A stretch of 64,000 bases of DNA from an uncultured Oscillospiraceae bacterium. Its GTDB lineage: Bacteria > Bacillota > Clostridia > Oscillospirales > Oscillospiraceae. The stretch covers positions 39,666 to 103,665 of the forward strand of contig CAKTVG010000007.1 in NCBI GenBank assembly GCA_934622035.1, in the 5' to 3' direction. Below are positions 55,930 to 63,969 of the stretch, piece by piece. A program made the translations under genes and the position numbers. A model generated the notes under the pieces. It saw only the letters and a list, made by a program, of their open reading frames with translations. It did no database searches and was not told the DNA's origin. Position 1 is the first letter of the stretch, and each line of letters begins with the position of its first letter.

Positions 55930-57192
55930 CTATTCCCCCTTGACCTCGTCCCAGTAGCGCTTGGCGGCTTGCTCGATTTTGTTGTCGCCGTAGTGATAAT
56001 ACGTGGTGCCTAGCAGCTGGTCGGGCAGATACTGCTGCCGGACCCAGTGGTTCGGATAATTGTGCGGATAGAGATAGCCCTGCTCGCGCTCCTGCCCGGC
56101 GCTGTCGACGTGGACATTTTGCAGCTCCCGTGGGAAGGTGCCGATTTTTCCGGCGCGGATGTCCGCCAGCGCGGCGTCGATGGCCATGCAGCCGGAATTG
56201 GACTTCGGCGCGGTGGCGAGGAAGATTACGGCGTCTGCCAGCGGCAGCCGCGCCTCCGGCATGCCGAGCTGCAATGCGCTGTCCACGCAGGCCTTGACGA
56301 TGGGAATCGCCATGGGATAGGCCAGGCCGATGTCCTCGCTGACGGAGCAGAGAATCCGGCGGCAGCAGGACGGCAGGTCGCCGACCTCCAGGAACCGTGC
56401 CAGATAGTGGATGGCGGCATCCGGGTCGGAGCCGCGGATGGACTTCATCAGCGCGGACAGGCAGTCATAATGGTTGTCGCCCTCGCGGTCGTAGCGCATG
56501 GCGGAGCGCTGTGTGACGGCCTTCGCGTCCTCAAGCGTGATGGAAAGCGCCTCGTCGCCGGGATGCGCCGCGATGAAGAGCGCCTCGACGGCGTTGATCG
56601 CCTTGCGCACGTCGCCGCCGCAGGAGGTGGCGATATAGCGGTAGGCGCCGTCCTCTGCCGTAACGGTCAGTCCGGTTTTATTTTTCATATATTCCACCGC
56701 GCGCAGAACGGCCTTTTCCACATCGTCCGGCGTGACGGCCTTGAACTCGAAAACGGTGCTGCGGCTGAGAATGGCGTTGAAAATATAGAAATAGGGATTC
56801 TCCGTTGTGGAGGCGATCAGGGTGATCTTGCCGTTTTCAATGTGCTCCAGCAGGGACTGCTGCTGCTTTTTGTTAAAGGACTGGATCTCGTCGAGATACA
56901 GCAGCACGCCGTTGGGTGCGAGGAAGGTGTCGAGCTGACCGACGATCTCCTTGATGTCCGCGGTGGAGGCGGTGGTGGCGTTGAGCTTATAGAGCGTGCG
57001 CTGCGTGGCGTTGGCAATGATGTTGGCGACGGTGGTTTTTCCCGTGCCGCTGGGGCCGTAGAAAATCAGGTTCGGCACGCGGCCGGACTCGATCATCCGC
57101 CGGAGCATCTTCCCCCTGCCGAGGATCTCCTCCTGCCCGACCACGTCGTCCAGTGTTTTCGGCCGCAGCTCGTCGGCCAGAGGCTGATACAT
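55930..57192 (-). CDS. rarA: Replication-associated recombination protein A (RarA/MgsA)
   Basis: 420 residues. AAA+ ATPase acting at stalled replication forks, related to clamp loaders. PLADELRPKTLDDVVGQEEILG opens the protein, Walker A is FYGPSGTGKTTVANI, and Walker B LLYLDEIQSFNKKQQ. The C-terminal tetramerisation domain has DCLSALMKSIRGSDPDAAIHYLARFLE, AYPMAIPIVKACVDSA and YPHNYPNHWVRQQYLPD. It is transcribed with DUF951. Confidence 0.96.
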   Translation of the reverse strand: MYQPLADELRPKTLDDVVGQEEILGRGKMLRRMIESGRVPNLIFYGPSGTGKTTVANIIANATQRTLYKLNATTASTADIKEIVGQLDTFLAPNGVLLYLDEIQSFNKKQQQSLLEHIENGKITLIASTTENPYFYIFNAILSRSTVFEFKAVTPDDVEKAVLRAVEYMKNKTGLTVTAEDGAYRYIATSCGGDVRKAINAVEALFIAAHPGDEALSITLEDAKAVTQRSAMRYDREGDNHYDCLSALMKSIRGSDPDAAIHYLARFLEVGDLPSCCRRILCSVSEDIGLAYPMAIPIVKACVDSALQLGMPEARLPLADAVIFLATAPKSNSGCMAIDAALADIRAGKIGTFPRELQNVHVDSAGQEREQGYLYPHNYPNHWVRQQYLPDQLLGTTYYHYGDNKIEQAAKRYWDEVKGE

Positions 57193-57268
57193 GCTTTGCG
57201 CACCCCGTTTCCCAGTGATTTCTTCTTATTGTAGCGCATTTGTTTGCAAAAAGCAAGGATTTCCCGGC

Positions 57269-57297
57269 TTCTTTTTTGCCCGCAGCTGTGGTATAAT
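57269..57297 (+). promoter_or_regulatory. Promoter of nth
   Basis: TATAAT (57292-57297), 17 bases after a weak TTCTTT (57269-57274). Confidence 0.55.
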
Positions 57298-57317
57298 GTC
57301 GAAAGGGAGGGATCGCC

Positions 57318-57938
57318 ATGAAACCGGTCGAGCAGATCATTGAACTACTGAAGGAACGCTATCCGGAGGCGCTTTGCGCGCTTGGGTATGAAAAGGATTA
57401 CGAGCTGATGATCGCCGTGCGGCTTTCGGCGCAGTGCACGGACGCACGGGTAAATCTGGTCACACCGGCACTCTTTGCCCGTTTCCCGACCCTGGAGAGC
57501 TTCGCCGCCGCCGAGCCGGAGGATGTGGAGCCTTACGTCCGCTCCTGCGGCTTTTACAAGCACAAGGCGCGCGATATCGTCCTTGCCTGCCGGATGCTGC
57601 TGAGCGACTATGGCGGCCGGGTGCCGGGCAGCATGGAGCAGCTTCTGCGCATTCCGGGCGTCGGCCGCAAGACGGCCAACCTGCTGCTGGGCGATCTTTA
57701 CGGCAAGCCCGCCGTTGTCTGCGACACGCACTGCATCCGCATCGCCAACCGCCTCGGCCTGGCCAGCGGAAAGGACCCGGAGAAGGTAGAGCAGCAGCTG
57801 CGCGCGATTCTTCCGCCGGAGGAGAGCTCGGATTTCTGCCATCGCATCGTCCTTTTCGGCCGCGATGTGTGCACCGCGCGGAACCCCGCCTGCGGCGAAT
57901 GTCCCCTGCGGCCCTTCTGCAGGGAATTCCACGGGTAA
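57318..57938 (+). CDS. nth: Endonuclease III
   Basis: 206 residues. Base-excision repair DNA glycosylase/AP lyase for oxidised pyrimidines. Helix-hairpin-helix LLRIPGVGRKTANLLL carries the catalytic Lys, and VVCDTHCIRIANRLGL the catalytic Asp. The C-terminal [4Fe-4S] set is C-x6-C-x2-C-x5-C (CTARNPACGECPLRPFC). Length matches E. coli Nth. The ATG at 57318 follows AAAGGGAGGG. Single gene followed by a tRNA operon. Confidence 0.97.
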   Translation: MKPVEQIIELLKERYPEALCALGYEKDYELMIAVRLSAQCTDARVNLVTPALFARFPTLESFAAAEPEDVEPYVRSCGFYKHKARDIVLACRMLLSDYGGRVPGSMEQLLRIPGVGRKTANLLLGDLYGKPAVVCDTHCIRIANRLGLASGKDPEKVEQQLRAILPPEESSDFCHRIVLFGRDVCTARNPACGECPLRPFCREFHG

Positions 57939-57991
57939 GCGGAAAAAGCGTCCGCTTTTCCGCGGGAAAACGGAAAATACGAAAAATTTTC

Positions 57992-58020
57992 TTGACAACG
58001 TTCCCGGAGTATGATAATAT
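57992..58020 (+). promoter_or_regulatory. Promoter of the tRNA operon
   Basis: TTGACA (57992-57997), 17 bases, TAATAT (58015-58020), ending 27 bases before the first tRNA. Confidence 0.8.
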
Positions 58021-58047
58021 TTTATGGCTGATGCAGAACCTGATTGT

Positions 58048-58122
58048 GCGGGTGTAGTATAACGGCTAGTACAACAGCCTTCCAAGCTGTGGGCGTGGGT
58101 TCGATTCCCATCACTCGCTCCA
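58048..58122 (+). tRNA. tRNA-Gly (TCC)
   Basis: Cloverleaf with acceptor GCGGGTG/CACTCGC, anticodon loop CTTCCAA (TCC), T arm GGGTTCGATTCCC and encoded CCA. Confidence 0.95.
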
Positions 58123-58125
58123 TAT

Positions 58126-58202
58126 GCGCCAGTAGCTCATCCGGATAGAGCAACTGCCTTCTAAGCAGTAGGTGGGGGGTTCGAGTCCCTTCTGGCGTAC
58201 CA
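58126..58202 (+). tRNA. tRNA-Arg (TCT)
   Basis: Acceptor GCGCCAG/CTGGCGT (one G-T pair), anticodon loop CTTCTAA (TCT), encoded CCA. Confidence 0.95.
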
Positions 58203-58235
58203 TAAGCCCCGAAGAGCATCGGCACAGAAGAATAT

Positions 58236-58313
58236 GGTGGGTGTAGCGTAGTTGGTTAACGCGTCAGATTGTGGCTCTGAAGACCGAGGGTTCGAGTCCC
58301 TTCACTCACCCCA
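58236..58313 (+). tRNA. tRNA-His (GTG)
   Basis: Anticodon loop TTGTGGC (GTG). An extra G at 58236 before GTGGGTG pairs with C73 at 58310, the G-1 identity element of tRNA-His; CCA is encoded. Confidence 0.95.
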
Positions 58314-58377
58314 TTTTTTCTTTTTTGCAGATGCTCCGCAGGAGCGGCTGATGTGGGCTTGACCGCATGCCGGACAT

Positions 58378-58453
58378 TGGGATGTCGCCAAGTGGTAAGG
58401 CACCAGACTTTGACTCTGGCATTTCGTAGGTTCGAGTCCTGCCATCCCAGCCA
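58378..58453 (+). tRNA. tRNA-Gln (TTG)
   Basis: Acceptor TGGGATG/CATCCCA, anticodon TTG in CTTTGAC, T arm AGGTTCGAGTCCT, encoded CCA. Confidence 0.95.
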
Positions 58454-58497
58454 ACCGGAACTGCGCGAGCAGCTTTTTTTCGCGCAGTTCCCCCAAT

Positions 58498-58573
58498 GAT
58501 CCGCTAGCTCAGCAGGCAGAGCAATTGCCTTTTAAGCAATGGGTCTGGAGTTCGAATCTCCAGCGGATCACCA
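58498..58573 (+). tRNA. tRNA-Lys (TTT)
   Basis: Acceptor GATCCGC/GCGGATC, anticodon loop CTTTTAA (TTT), T arm GAGTTCGAATCTC, encoded CCA. Confidence 0.95.
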
Positions 58574-58614
58574 AAAACGGTAGTAAATCAGACGATTTAC
58601 TACCGTTTTTCTTT
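58574..58614 (+). terminator. Terminator of the tRNA operon
   Basis: AAAACGGTAGTAAATC, loop AGAC, GATTTACTACCGTTTTT; a 16-bp perfect stem that also works on the opposite strand for feoB. Confidence 0.85.
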
Positions 58615-58740
58615 GCAATTTCCGCATTTGCTGCAATCCCCGCGGCATCTGCCGCATCCGCGGGCTTTGCGGATGCGCAGCAGCGCGAAGACCAGCCAGC
58701 CTGCCAGCGGCAGGAGCAGCAAAAAATCAAGCCACTTCAT
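58600..58740 (-). CDS. FeoB-associated Cys-rich membrane protein
   Basis: 46 residues: one membrane helix (MKWLDFLLLLPLAGWLVFAL), then RIRKARGCGRCRGDC and SKCGNC, five Cys in a short cytoplasmic tail. Its ATG overlaps the feoB stop as ATGA. Small proteins of this type sit after feoB in many Clostridia and are thought to help ferrous-iron uptake, perhaps by relaying iron. Confidence 0.85.
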   Translation of the reverse strand: MKWLDFLLLLPLAGWLVFALLRIRKARGCGRCRGDCSKCGNCKEKR

Positions 58741-60743
58741 AGAATGCGGGAGAGAATCTGATAGAGCAGCGCCGCAATGCCCCAGGCGACGAGACACTGC
58801 ATCACCGCCACGAGCGCGCCGCGGAAACGGCCGCCCAGCTCCCGGCCGATGGCGGCGATTGCCGCGACGCAGGGCGTATAGAGCAGGGTGAAGGCCAGAA
58901 AGCTGATGGCGGAGGCGGTTGTGAAGAGTGCGGGCAGCGTCACGCTGAGCGCCTCGACGCCCTTGCCGGTCAGAATGCCCAGCGTGCTGACGACGGCCTC
59001 CTTGGCGGTAAAGCCGGTGATGAGCGCGGTGGCGATGCGCCAGTCCTCAAAGCCCAGCGGCCGGAACAGCGGCGCGAGGAAGCGGCCGATGACGGCCAGC
59101 AGGCTGCCGGCGCTGTCCGTGACGAAATTCAGCCGCGCGTCAAAGGATTCCAGGAACCAGATGACAAGCGTCGCGACGAAAATGACCGTGAACGCACGCT
59201 GCAAGAAGTCCTTTGCCTTGTCCCAGAGGAGCATGGCGACGCTCTTCGCCGAGGGCAGGCGGTAGTTCGGCAGCTCCATGACGAAGGGTACGGGGTTGCC
59301 GCGGAAGGCGGTTTTGTTGAACACCAGCGCGGCGAGAATGCCGACGACGATGCCGCCGAAATAGAGAAGAACCATCGTCAGGGCGGCGTATTTCGGGAAA
59401 AACGCGGCGGAAAAGACGGCGTAAATCGGGATTTTCGCCGAACAGCTCATGTAGGGCGTGAGCAGGATGGTCATGCGGCGGTCGCGGGCGGAGGGCAGCG
59501 TGCGCGTGGCCATGACGGCGGGCACGGTGCAGCCGAAGCCGATGAGCATGGGCACAAAGCTGCGGCCGGACAGGCCGAGCTTGCGCAGCAGCTTGTCCAT
59601 CACAAAGGCGACGCGCGCCATGTAGCCGGTGTCCTCCAGAATGGACAGGAAAAAGAACATGACGACGATGATGGGAAGAAAGCTCACCACGCTGCCGACG
59701 CCGGCGAAAATGCCGTCGATGATCAGGCTATGTACCACGGGATTGATGCCGTACATGCGCAGCCCGGTGTCCACGAGATTGCCCAGCCTGCCGATGCCAA
59801 GCGCCAGCAGATCCTGAAGCGCTGCGCCGACGACGTCAAAGGTCAGCCAGAAGATCAGCAGCATGACGCCGATAAAAATGGGAATGGCGAGGTATTTGTG
59901 CGTCAGCACGCGGTCGATGCGCATGCTTCGCAGATGTTCCTTGCTTTCCCGACATTTTACGACCGTTTTCGCGCAGAGCCGTTCTATATAATCATAGCGC
60001 ATGGAAGCGATTGCGGCGTTGCGGTCCAGCCCGCCCTCGTCCTCCATCTCCACGATGCTGTGCTCCAGCATTTCCAGCTCGTTCCGGTTCAGCTCCAGGC
60101 GGCGGATGATGTCCTCGTCGCCCTCGATGATCTTTGTCGCGGCGAAGCGCCGGGCGATGCCCGCGGCCTGCGCGTGATCCTCGATCAGGTGGGAGACGGC
60201 GTGGATGCAGCGGTGCACCGGGCCGTCGGAGCAGAAATCCACGCGCCGGGGCGCGCGGCGCTCCTTCACGGTCTGCACGGCGGTGTGGATCAGCTCGTCT
60301 ATGCCCTCGTTTTTCGCGGCGGAAATGGGCACGACGGGGATGCCCAGCTCCTCGCTCATGGCGGCGACGTCGATGGTGCCGCCGTTGCCGCGCACCTCGT
60401 CCATCATATTCAGCGCCAGCACCATGGGAACCTGCATTTCCAGAAGCTGAAGCGTCAGATAGAGATTGCGCTCGATGTTCGTTGCATCGACGATGTTGAT
60501 GATGCCGTCCGGCTTTTCATTCAGGATGAAATCCCGTGTGACGATTTCCTCGCCCGTATAGGGCCGCATGGAATAGATGCCGGGCAGATCGACCACGGAG
60601 CAGCCCTTCGCGCCACGCAGCTCGCCGGATTTGCTGTCCACCGTGACGCCGGGGAAATTGCCGACGTGCTGGTTTGAGCCGGTGAGCTGGTTGAAGAGCG
60701 TCGTTTTGCCGCAGTTCTGATTTCCGGCCAGTGCAAAGACCAT
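58737..60743 (-). CDS. feoB: Ferrous iron transporter FeoB
   Basis: 668 residues. Imports Fe2+ under anaerobic conditions. The N-terminal G-protein domain has GNQNCGKTTLFNQLTG (G1), DLPGIYSM (G3) and LNMMDEV (G4 position). A helical GDI-like domain follows to about 275, then the membrane region with two Gate domains: GSVVSFLPIIVVMFF ... MLIGFGCTVPAVMATRTL and FIAALITGFTAKEAVVSTLG-like segments with the conserved Cys. It overlaps feoA and the small Cys-rich gene, forming the feoA-feoB-small protein operon. Confidence 0.97.
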   Translation of the reverse strand: MVFALAGNQNCGKTTLFNQLTGSNQHVGNFPGVTVDSKSGELRGAKGCSVVDLPGIYSMRPYTGEEIVTRDFILNEKPDGIINIVDATNIERNLYLTLQLLEMQVPMVLALNMMDEVRGNGGTIDVAAMSEELGIPVVPISAAKNEGIDELIHTAVQTVKERRAPRRVDFCSDGPVHRCIHAVSHLIEDHAQAAGIARRFAATKIIEGDEDIIRRLELNRNELEMLEHSIVEMEDEGGLDRNAAIASMRYDYIERLCAKTVVKCRESKEHLRSMRIDRVLTHKYLAIPIFIGVMLLIFWLTFDVVGAALQDLLALGIGRLGNLVDTGLRMYGINPVVHSLIIDGIFAGVGSVVSFLPIIVVMFFFLSILEDTGYMARVAFVMDKLLRKLGLSGRSFVPMLIGFGCTVPAVMATRTLPSARDRRMTILLTPYMSCSAKIPIYAVFSAAFFPKYAALTMVLLYFGGIVVGILAALVFNKTAFRGNPVPFVMELPNYRLPSAKSVAMLLWDKAKDFLQRAFTVIFVATLVIWFLESFDARLNFVTDSAGSLLAVIGRFLAPLFRPLGFEDWRIATALITGFTAKEAVVSTLGILTGKGVEALSVTLPALFTTASAISFLAFTLLYTPCVAAIAAIGRELGGRFRGALVAVMQCLVAWGIAALLYQILSRIL

Positions 60744-60976
60744 CAGCCGCTCACCTCCGGAAGAATTTCGATTTTGGCCGCGTCGTCCAGACGCAGGGTC
60801 AGCTCATATCCGCGCAGGCGGATTTCCATCGGGTCGCCCATGGGCGCGATCTTCTGCACCGTGACCCTTGTTTTGGGGATCAGCCCCATATCCAGCAGGC
60901 GGCAGCGCAGTACGCCCTCGCCGCCTACGGCGGTGATGACGCCGCTTTTCCCGACGCCAAGTTCCCGTAACGTCAT
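60743..60976 (-). CDS. feoA: Ferrous iron transport protein FeoA
   Basis: 77 residues with the SH3-like FeoA fold: LLDMGLIPKTRVTVQKIAPMGDPMEIRLRGYELTLRLDDA-type sequence, here read over residues 29-65. It assists FeoB by binding its cytoplasmic domain. First gene of the operon; AAGGAG precedes ATG 60976, and its stop overlaps the feoB start. Confidence 0.95.
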   Translation of the reverse strand: MTLRELGVGKSGVITAVGGEGVLRCRLLDMGLIPKTRVTVQKIAPMGDPMEIRLRGYELTLRLDDAAKIEILPEVSG

Positions 60977-60989
60977 ATTTGTACTCCTT

Positions 60990-61007
60990 AGTTAGGCGAG
61001 AATAACT
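60990..61007 (-). promoter_or_regulatory. Possible iron-regulator site upstream of feoA
   Basis: AGTTA-TTCTCGCC-TAACT on the minus strand is an imperfect inverted repeat that overlaps the 5' leader directly before the Shine-Dalgarno. It loosely resembles DtxR/IdeR-type sites (TTAGGTTAGGCTAA). Confidence 0.35.
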
Positions 61008-61074
61008 TTCCGAAAAAATCATAGCATTTCTCTCCCGTGGAGTCAAGAAAAAACGGAGGAGAGAAAGAAAATAG

Positions 61075-61136
61075 TCAACAGGAGGCCGTGCGGGAGGGCG
61101 GCTTCCTGTTGACAGGTTAGGGAGATTTGCTATAAT
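61075..61136 (+). promoter_or_regulatory. Promoter with a 15-bp inverted repeat overlapping the -35
   Basis: TTGACA (61109-61114), 16 bases, TATAAT (61131-61136). GTCAACAGGAGGCCG from 61075 is mirrored by CGGCTTCCTGTTGAC up to 61113 with one mismatch, and the right arm contains the -35 bases. Confidence 0.7.
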
Positions 61137-61166
61137 ATTTTTATCAGTGCAGGAGGAGGAATCTCT

Positions 61167-61409
61167 ATGGAAAAGGGCTATCTTCGCCGCGTGGACGAGC
61201 TGGGCAGAGTTGTGCTGCCGGTCGAGCTGCGCCGCTCGCTGGATATCTGTGAGCGCGACCGGGTAGAGGTCGGCATTGAAGGAGAGCGGATTTATATCCA
61301 AAAGGTGTCGGATAAATGCGTTTTCTGCGGCAGCGAGCGCGCTCTGGCGCCCTTCCGCGACCGCTGGGTCTGCCGGACCTGCCGGATGCAGCTCAGCGAG
61401 GAGCTTTGA
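61167..61409 (+). CDS. AbrB-type regulator with C-terminal zinc ribbon
   Basis: 80 residues. The N-terminal swapped-hairpin domain (GYLRRVDELGRVVLPVELRRSLDICERDRVEV) matches AbrB/SpoVT/Abh transition-state regulators. The C-terminal part KCVFCGSERAL ... WVCRTCRMQL has two CxxC pairs forming a zinc ribbon, as in many clostridial AbrB proteins. It probably controls growth-phase or sporulation genes. The inverted repeat over its own promoter suggests autoregulation. Confidence 0.9.
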   Translation: MEKGYLRRVDELGRVVLPVELRRSLDICERDRVEVGIEGERIYIQKVSDKCVFCGSERALAPFRDRWVCRTCRMQLSEEL

Positions 61410-61417
61410 GCTTTAGG

Positions 61418-61954
61418 TTAGCGCCTCAGCGCGCCCTGCAGGCGCGAGCCGAGCAGACAGGCCAGCGCAATTTTCAACGCGTCAAAGGGCAGGAAGATGA
61501 CGCAGCCGGAGATCAGCGTCTTTTTGACGGACCATGCGCCGTTCAGCGCGACGTACATATACGGCAGGCCGATGGCATACAGCACCGCGAGGCCGGCGAC
61601 GCAGGCCAGCACCATGCGCCAGAAGCCGCAGTTTTCGCGCCGCGTCATCAGGCCGATGATCAGCGCCATGGGGATCAGCCCCAGAAGGAAGCCGAAGGTC
61701 GGCATGGTGACGTACATCAGGCCGCCGCCCTCGGTGAAGATGGGCACACCCGCCAGCCCGAGCAGAACGTACACGGCCTGCGACGCCGCGCCGTACCACG
61801 GCCCGAGCAGCAGCCCGGCGATGCAGGTGAAGAGCACCTGAAGCGTGAAGGAGGTGTAGCCGACCGGAATGCGCAGAAATGCGCCGATGGCGGTCAGGGC
61901 AGCCAGAAGGGCGGCCAGAAGTAACGAGCGTGTGCGTTTGGCAGCTTTGGACAT
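61418..61954 (-). CDS. bioY: Biotin transporter substrate-binding subunit BioY
   Basis: 178 residues, six hydrophobic helices. S-component of an ECF-type vitamin transporter that binds biotin. Characteristic segments: LRIPVGYTSFTLQVLFTCIAGLLLGPWYG, SQAVYVLLGLAGVPIFTEGGGLMYVTMPTFGFLLG (read in parts) and the C-terminal GCVIFLPFDALKIALA. No ECF energy module is in the window. Divergent from birA with a shared regulatory array. Confidence 0.95.
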   Translation of the reverse strand: MSKAAKRTRSLLLAALLAALTAIGAFLRIPVGYTSFTLQVLFTCIAGLLLGPWYGAASQAVYVLLGLAGVPIFTEGGGLMYVTMPTFGFLLGLIPMALIIGLMTRRENCGFWRMVLACVAGLAVLYAIGLPYMYVALNGAWSVKKTLISGCVIFLPFDALKIALACLLGSRLQGALRR

Positions 61955-61969
61955 AACGGGGTTCTCCTT

Positions 61970-62093
61970 GGTTTACAATTAAATTTAATGGGTTTACAAT
62001 CGAGGGAAAAGTTTCTGTTCTCCACAAAAATGGGTTTACAATTTGCGGAAAACAGTTTACAATGATTATACCGTATTTCACGAAAAAATGCAA
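61970..62093. promoter_or_regulatory. bioY/birA divergent control region with phased GTTTACAAT repeats
   Basis: GTTTACAAT occurs at 61971, 61992, 62034 and 62055: all in the same direction and spaced 21, 42 and 21 bases. Because of this spacing, neighbouring copies give TTTACA-17-TACAAT, a sigma-A promoter toward birA. bioY has its own minus-strand promoter, TTGCAT (62088-62093), 17 bases, TATAAT (62065-62070), so all repeats lie in or beside its start and leader. GTTTACAAT differs by one base from the BirA half-site GTTAACAAT described for Firmicutes. Confidence 0.75.
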
Positions 62094-62125
62094 TAGCCTT
62101 TTTGGGGCTTTTTCTGGAGGTTTTT

Positions 62126-63085
62126 ATGGGCCGAAACGAAGTGCTCGCCCTGCTGCGGGAGGGCGAATATATCTCCGGCGAGGAGATCAGCCGGGCGTTG
62201 GGCGTTTCCCGCGCCGCCGTCTGGAAGGCGGTCAGGGCGCTGCGCGCCGAGGGCGTCGAGATCAACTCCGTCCCGAACCGCGGCTATTGCCTGCATCGCA
62301 GCCCGCGGCTGAACGCCGCGCTGCTGCAAGCGCCGCCATGGAACGTGATCGTTCTGGAGCAGGCGGACTCGACGAACAACGTTGCAAAGCAGCTCGGTGC
62401 GCAGGGCGCGCCGGGGGGAACGGTCGTCGTCACGGAGCACCAGACCGGGGGCCGCGGACGGCTGGGGCGCAGCTTTGCCTCGCCGCCGGGCGGCGTGTAT
62501 CTGTCCGTTCTGCTGCGGCCGGAGGCGGAGCTTTCCGAATTGATGCACCTGACGGCGATGACGGCCGTGGCCATGCGCCGCGCGATTTGCGACTGCTGCG
62601 GCTTCGCGCCGGACATCAAATGGACCAACGACCTGCTCTGGCAGGGCAAAAAGCTCTGCGGCATCCTGACGGAGCTTTCCTGCGAGGCCGAGAGCGGCCG
62701 GTTGGAATATGCCGTGATCGGCATCGGCGTCAACTGCAACACCCGCACGGCGGATCTGCCGCCGGAGGTGCAGCCCATCGCGGGCTCGCTTGCCGAAATC
62801 GCGGGCCGGGAGCTGAACCCGAACGAGCTGGCTGCGGCCATGATCCGCCGCCTGCGGGAGCTGTCGGAGCAGATGCTTTCCGGCCGCACCGCATGGATGC
62901 GGGAGTACCGCAGTGCCTGCGTCACGCTGGGGAAGCAGGTGCTGCTGGTGCGCGGCGAGGAAAAGCGCCCCGCGTTCGCGCTGGACGTGGACGAGGAGGG
63001 CGGCCTGGTCGTGCGCTACGAGGACGGGAGCATCGCAACGGTCAGCTCCGGCGAGGCCTCCGTCCGTGGACTGGATCAAAAATAA
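62126..63085 (+). CDS. birA: Bifunctional biotin ligase/biotin operon repressor BirA
   Basis: 319 residues from ATG 62126, which follows TGGAGG. Residues 1-60 form a winged helix (LLREGEYISGEEISRALGVSRAAVWKAVRAL). The catalytic domain has DSTNNVAKQLG, QTGGRGRLGRSFASPPGGVYLS (biotin-AMP loop, GRGRxGR), DIKWTNDLLWQGKKLCGILTE (catalytic Lys region) and GIGVNCN. A C-terminal SH3-like domain ends the chain. It attaches biotin to carboxylases and, with the DNA-binding domain, represses biotin genes such as bioY. Confidence 0.96.
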   Translation: MGRNEVLALLREGEYISGEEISRALGVSRAAVWKAVRALRAEGVEINSVPNRGYCLHRSPRLNAALLQAPPWNVIVLEQADSTNNVAKQLGAQGAPGGTVVVTEHQTGGRGRLGRSFASPPGGVYLSVLLRPEAELSELMHLTAMTAVAMRRAICDCCGFAPDIKWTNDLLWQGKKLCGILTELSCEAESGRLEYAVIGIGVNCNTRTADLPPEVQPIAGSLAEIAGRELNPNELAAAMIRRLRELSEQMLSGRTAWMREYRSACVTLGKQVLLVRGEEKRPAFALDVDEEGGLVVRYEDGSIATVSSGEASVRGLDQK

Positions 63086-63107
63086 ATATCAACAGGAGGA
63101 TTTAATA

Positions 63108-63629
63108 ATGAATGAAGTCATCAAATGCCTGACTGAGCGCAGAAGCTGCCGGAAATTTTTGAAAAGGCAGCTCGACGAAAAGGATCTGGAGCAGATTCTG
63201 CTGGCAGGAACCTACGCGCCCACCGGAAGGAACCGTCAGGCGCCGAAAATCCTTGTTCTGCAAAAGCCGGAGGACATCGCCGCGCTGGAGCGGATGAACG
63301 CCGCCATTCTCGGTGCGCCCGAGGCGACGCCCTTCTTCGGCGCGCCGACGGTGCTGGTGGTGCTGACGAATCCGGAGGTGAACACCTGCGTTGAGGACGG
63401 CGCGCTCGTCCTGGGCAACCTGATGAACGCCGCGCATTCTCTCGGCGTCGGCTCCTGCTGGATTCACCGCGCGCGCGAGGAGTTCGACAGCGAGGAAGGC
63501 AAGGCACTGCTGAAAAAGTGGGGCGTGACGGGCGAATGGCGCGGCGTCGGCCACTGCATTCTAGGCTATCCCGACGGACCGCTGCCCGAGGCAGCGCCGA
63601 GAAAGTCGGATTATGTCGTCCGCGTGTAA
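63108..63629 (+). CDS. Nitroreductase family protein
   Basis: 173 residues, the short form of the FMN-dependent nitroreductase fold. VIKCLTERRSCRKFLKRQLDEKDLEQILLAGTYAPTGRN carries the FMN-phosphate Arg pair, and NLMNAAHSLGVGSCWIHRARE and GVGHCILGYPDGPLPEAAPRK complete it. It would reduce nitro or other electrophilic compounds or a flavin-linked metabolite using NAD(P)H. It follows birA by 22 bases with AGGAGG, so it may be co-transcribed. Confidence 0.9.
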   Translation: MNEVIKCLTERRSCRKFLKRQLDEKDLEQILLAGTYAPTGRNRQAPKILVLQKPEDIAALERMNAAILGAPEATPFFGAPTVLVVLTNPEVNTCVEDGALVLGNLMNAAHSLGVGSCWIHRAREEFDSEEGKALLKKWGVTGEWRGVGHCILGYPDGPLPEAAPRKSDYVVRV

Positions 63630-63649
63630 AAAAATTCACACAAAAGGGC

Positions 63650-63677
63650 TTGCGAAATTCCGAAAAAGCGGTATACT
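63650..63677 (+). promoter_or_regulatory. Promoter of the small membrane protein
   Basis: TTGCGA (63650-63655), 16 bases, TATACT (63672-63677). Confidence 0.65.
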
Positions 63678-63711
63678 ATAAGCACATTCTTGATTTAAGG
63701 AGGGACATCCC

Positions 63712-63876
63712 ATGAAGAATAATACCCTGAAGCTGATCCTTGCGATCATCGGCGGCGTCGTCGTGGTCGGTGCGGCCGCGGTTGCCGTTCTGCATTTCTG
63801 GGACGATCTGAAGAAGTATCTGCCCTGCTGCAAGTGCAAACAGGAAGAGGAAGACTTCGCTGATATCGAAGCGTAA
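63712..63876 (+). CDS. Small single-helix membrane protein
   Basis: 54 residues: a short Lys-containing N-terminus, one membrane helix (LILAIIGGVVVVGAAAVAVL), then a cytoplasmic tail with CCKCK and a very acidic end (QEEEDFADIEA). The layout is common in Clostridia but without a known function. AAGGAGGG lies upstream, and a promoter and a terminator frame it, so it is a genuine transcription unit. Confidence 0.8.
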   Translation: MKNNTLKLILAIIGGVVVVGAAAVAVLHFWDDLKKYLPCCKCKQEEEDFADIEA

Positions 63877-63883
63877 GGCATTT

Positions 63884-63926
63884 TTGAAAATACGGCATTT
63901 CGCTGGGCGAAATGCCGTATTTTTTA
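63884..63926 (+). terminator. Intrinsic terminator of the small membrane protein gene
   Basis: AAATACGGCATTTCGC, loop TGGG, CGAAATGCCGTATTTTTT. Confidence 0.85.
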
Positions 63927-63969
63927 AGCATTTTGACCTCGAAAGACAGAAAATAACGGAGGTTCCCCT

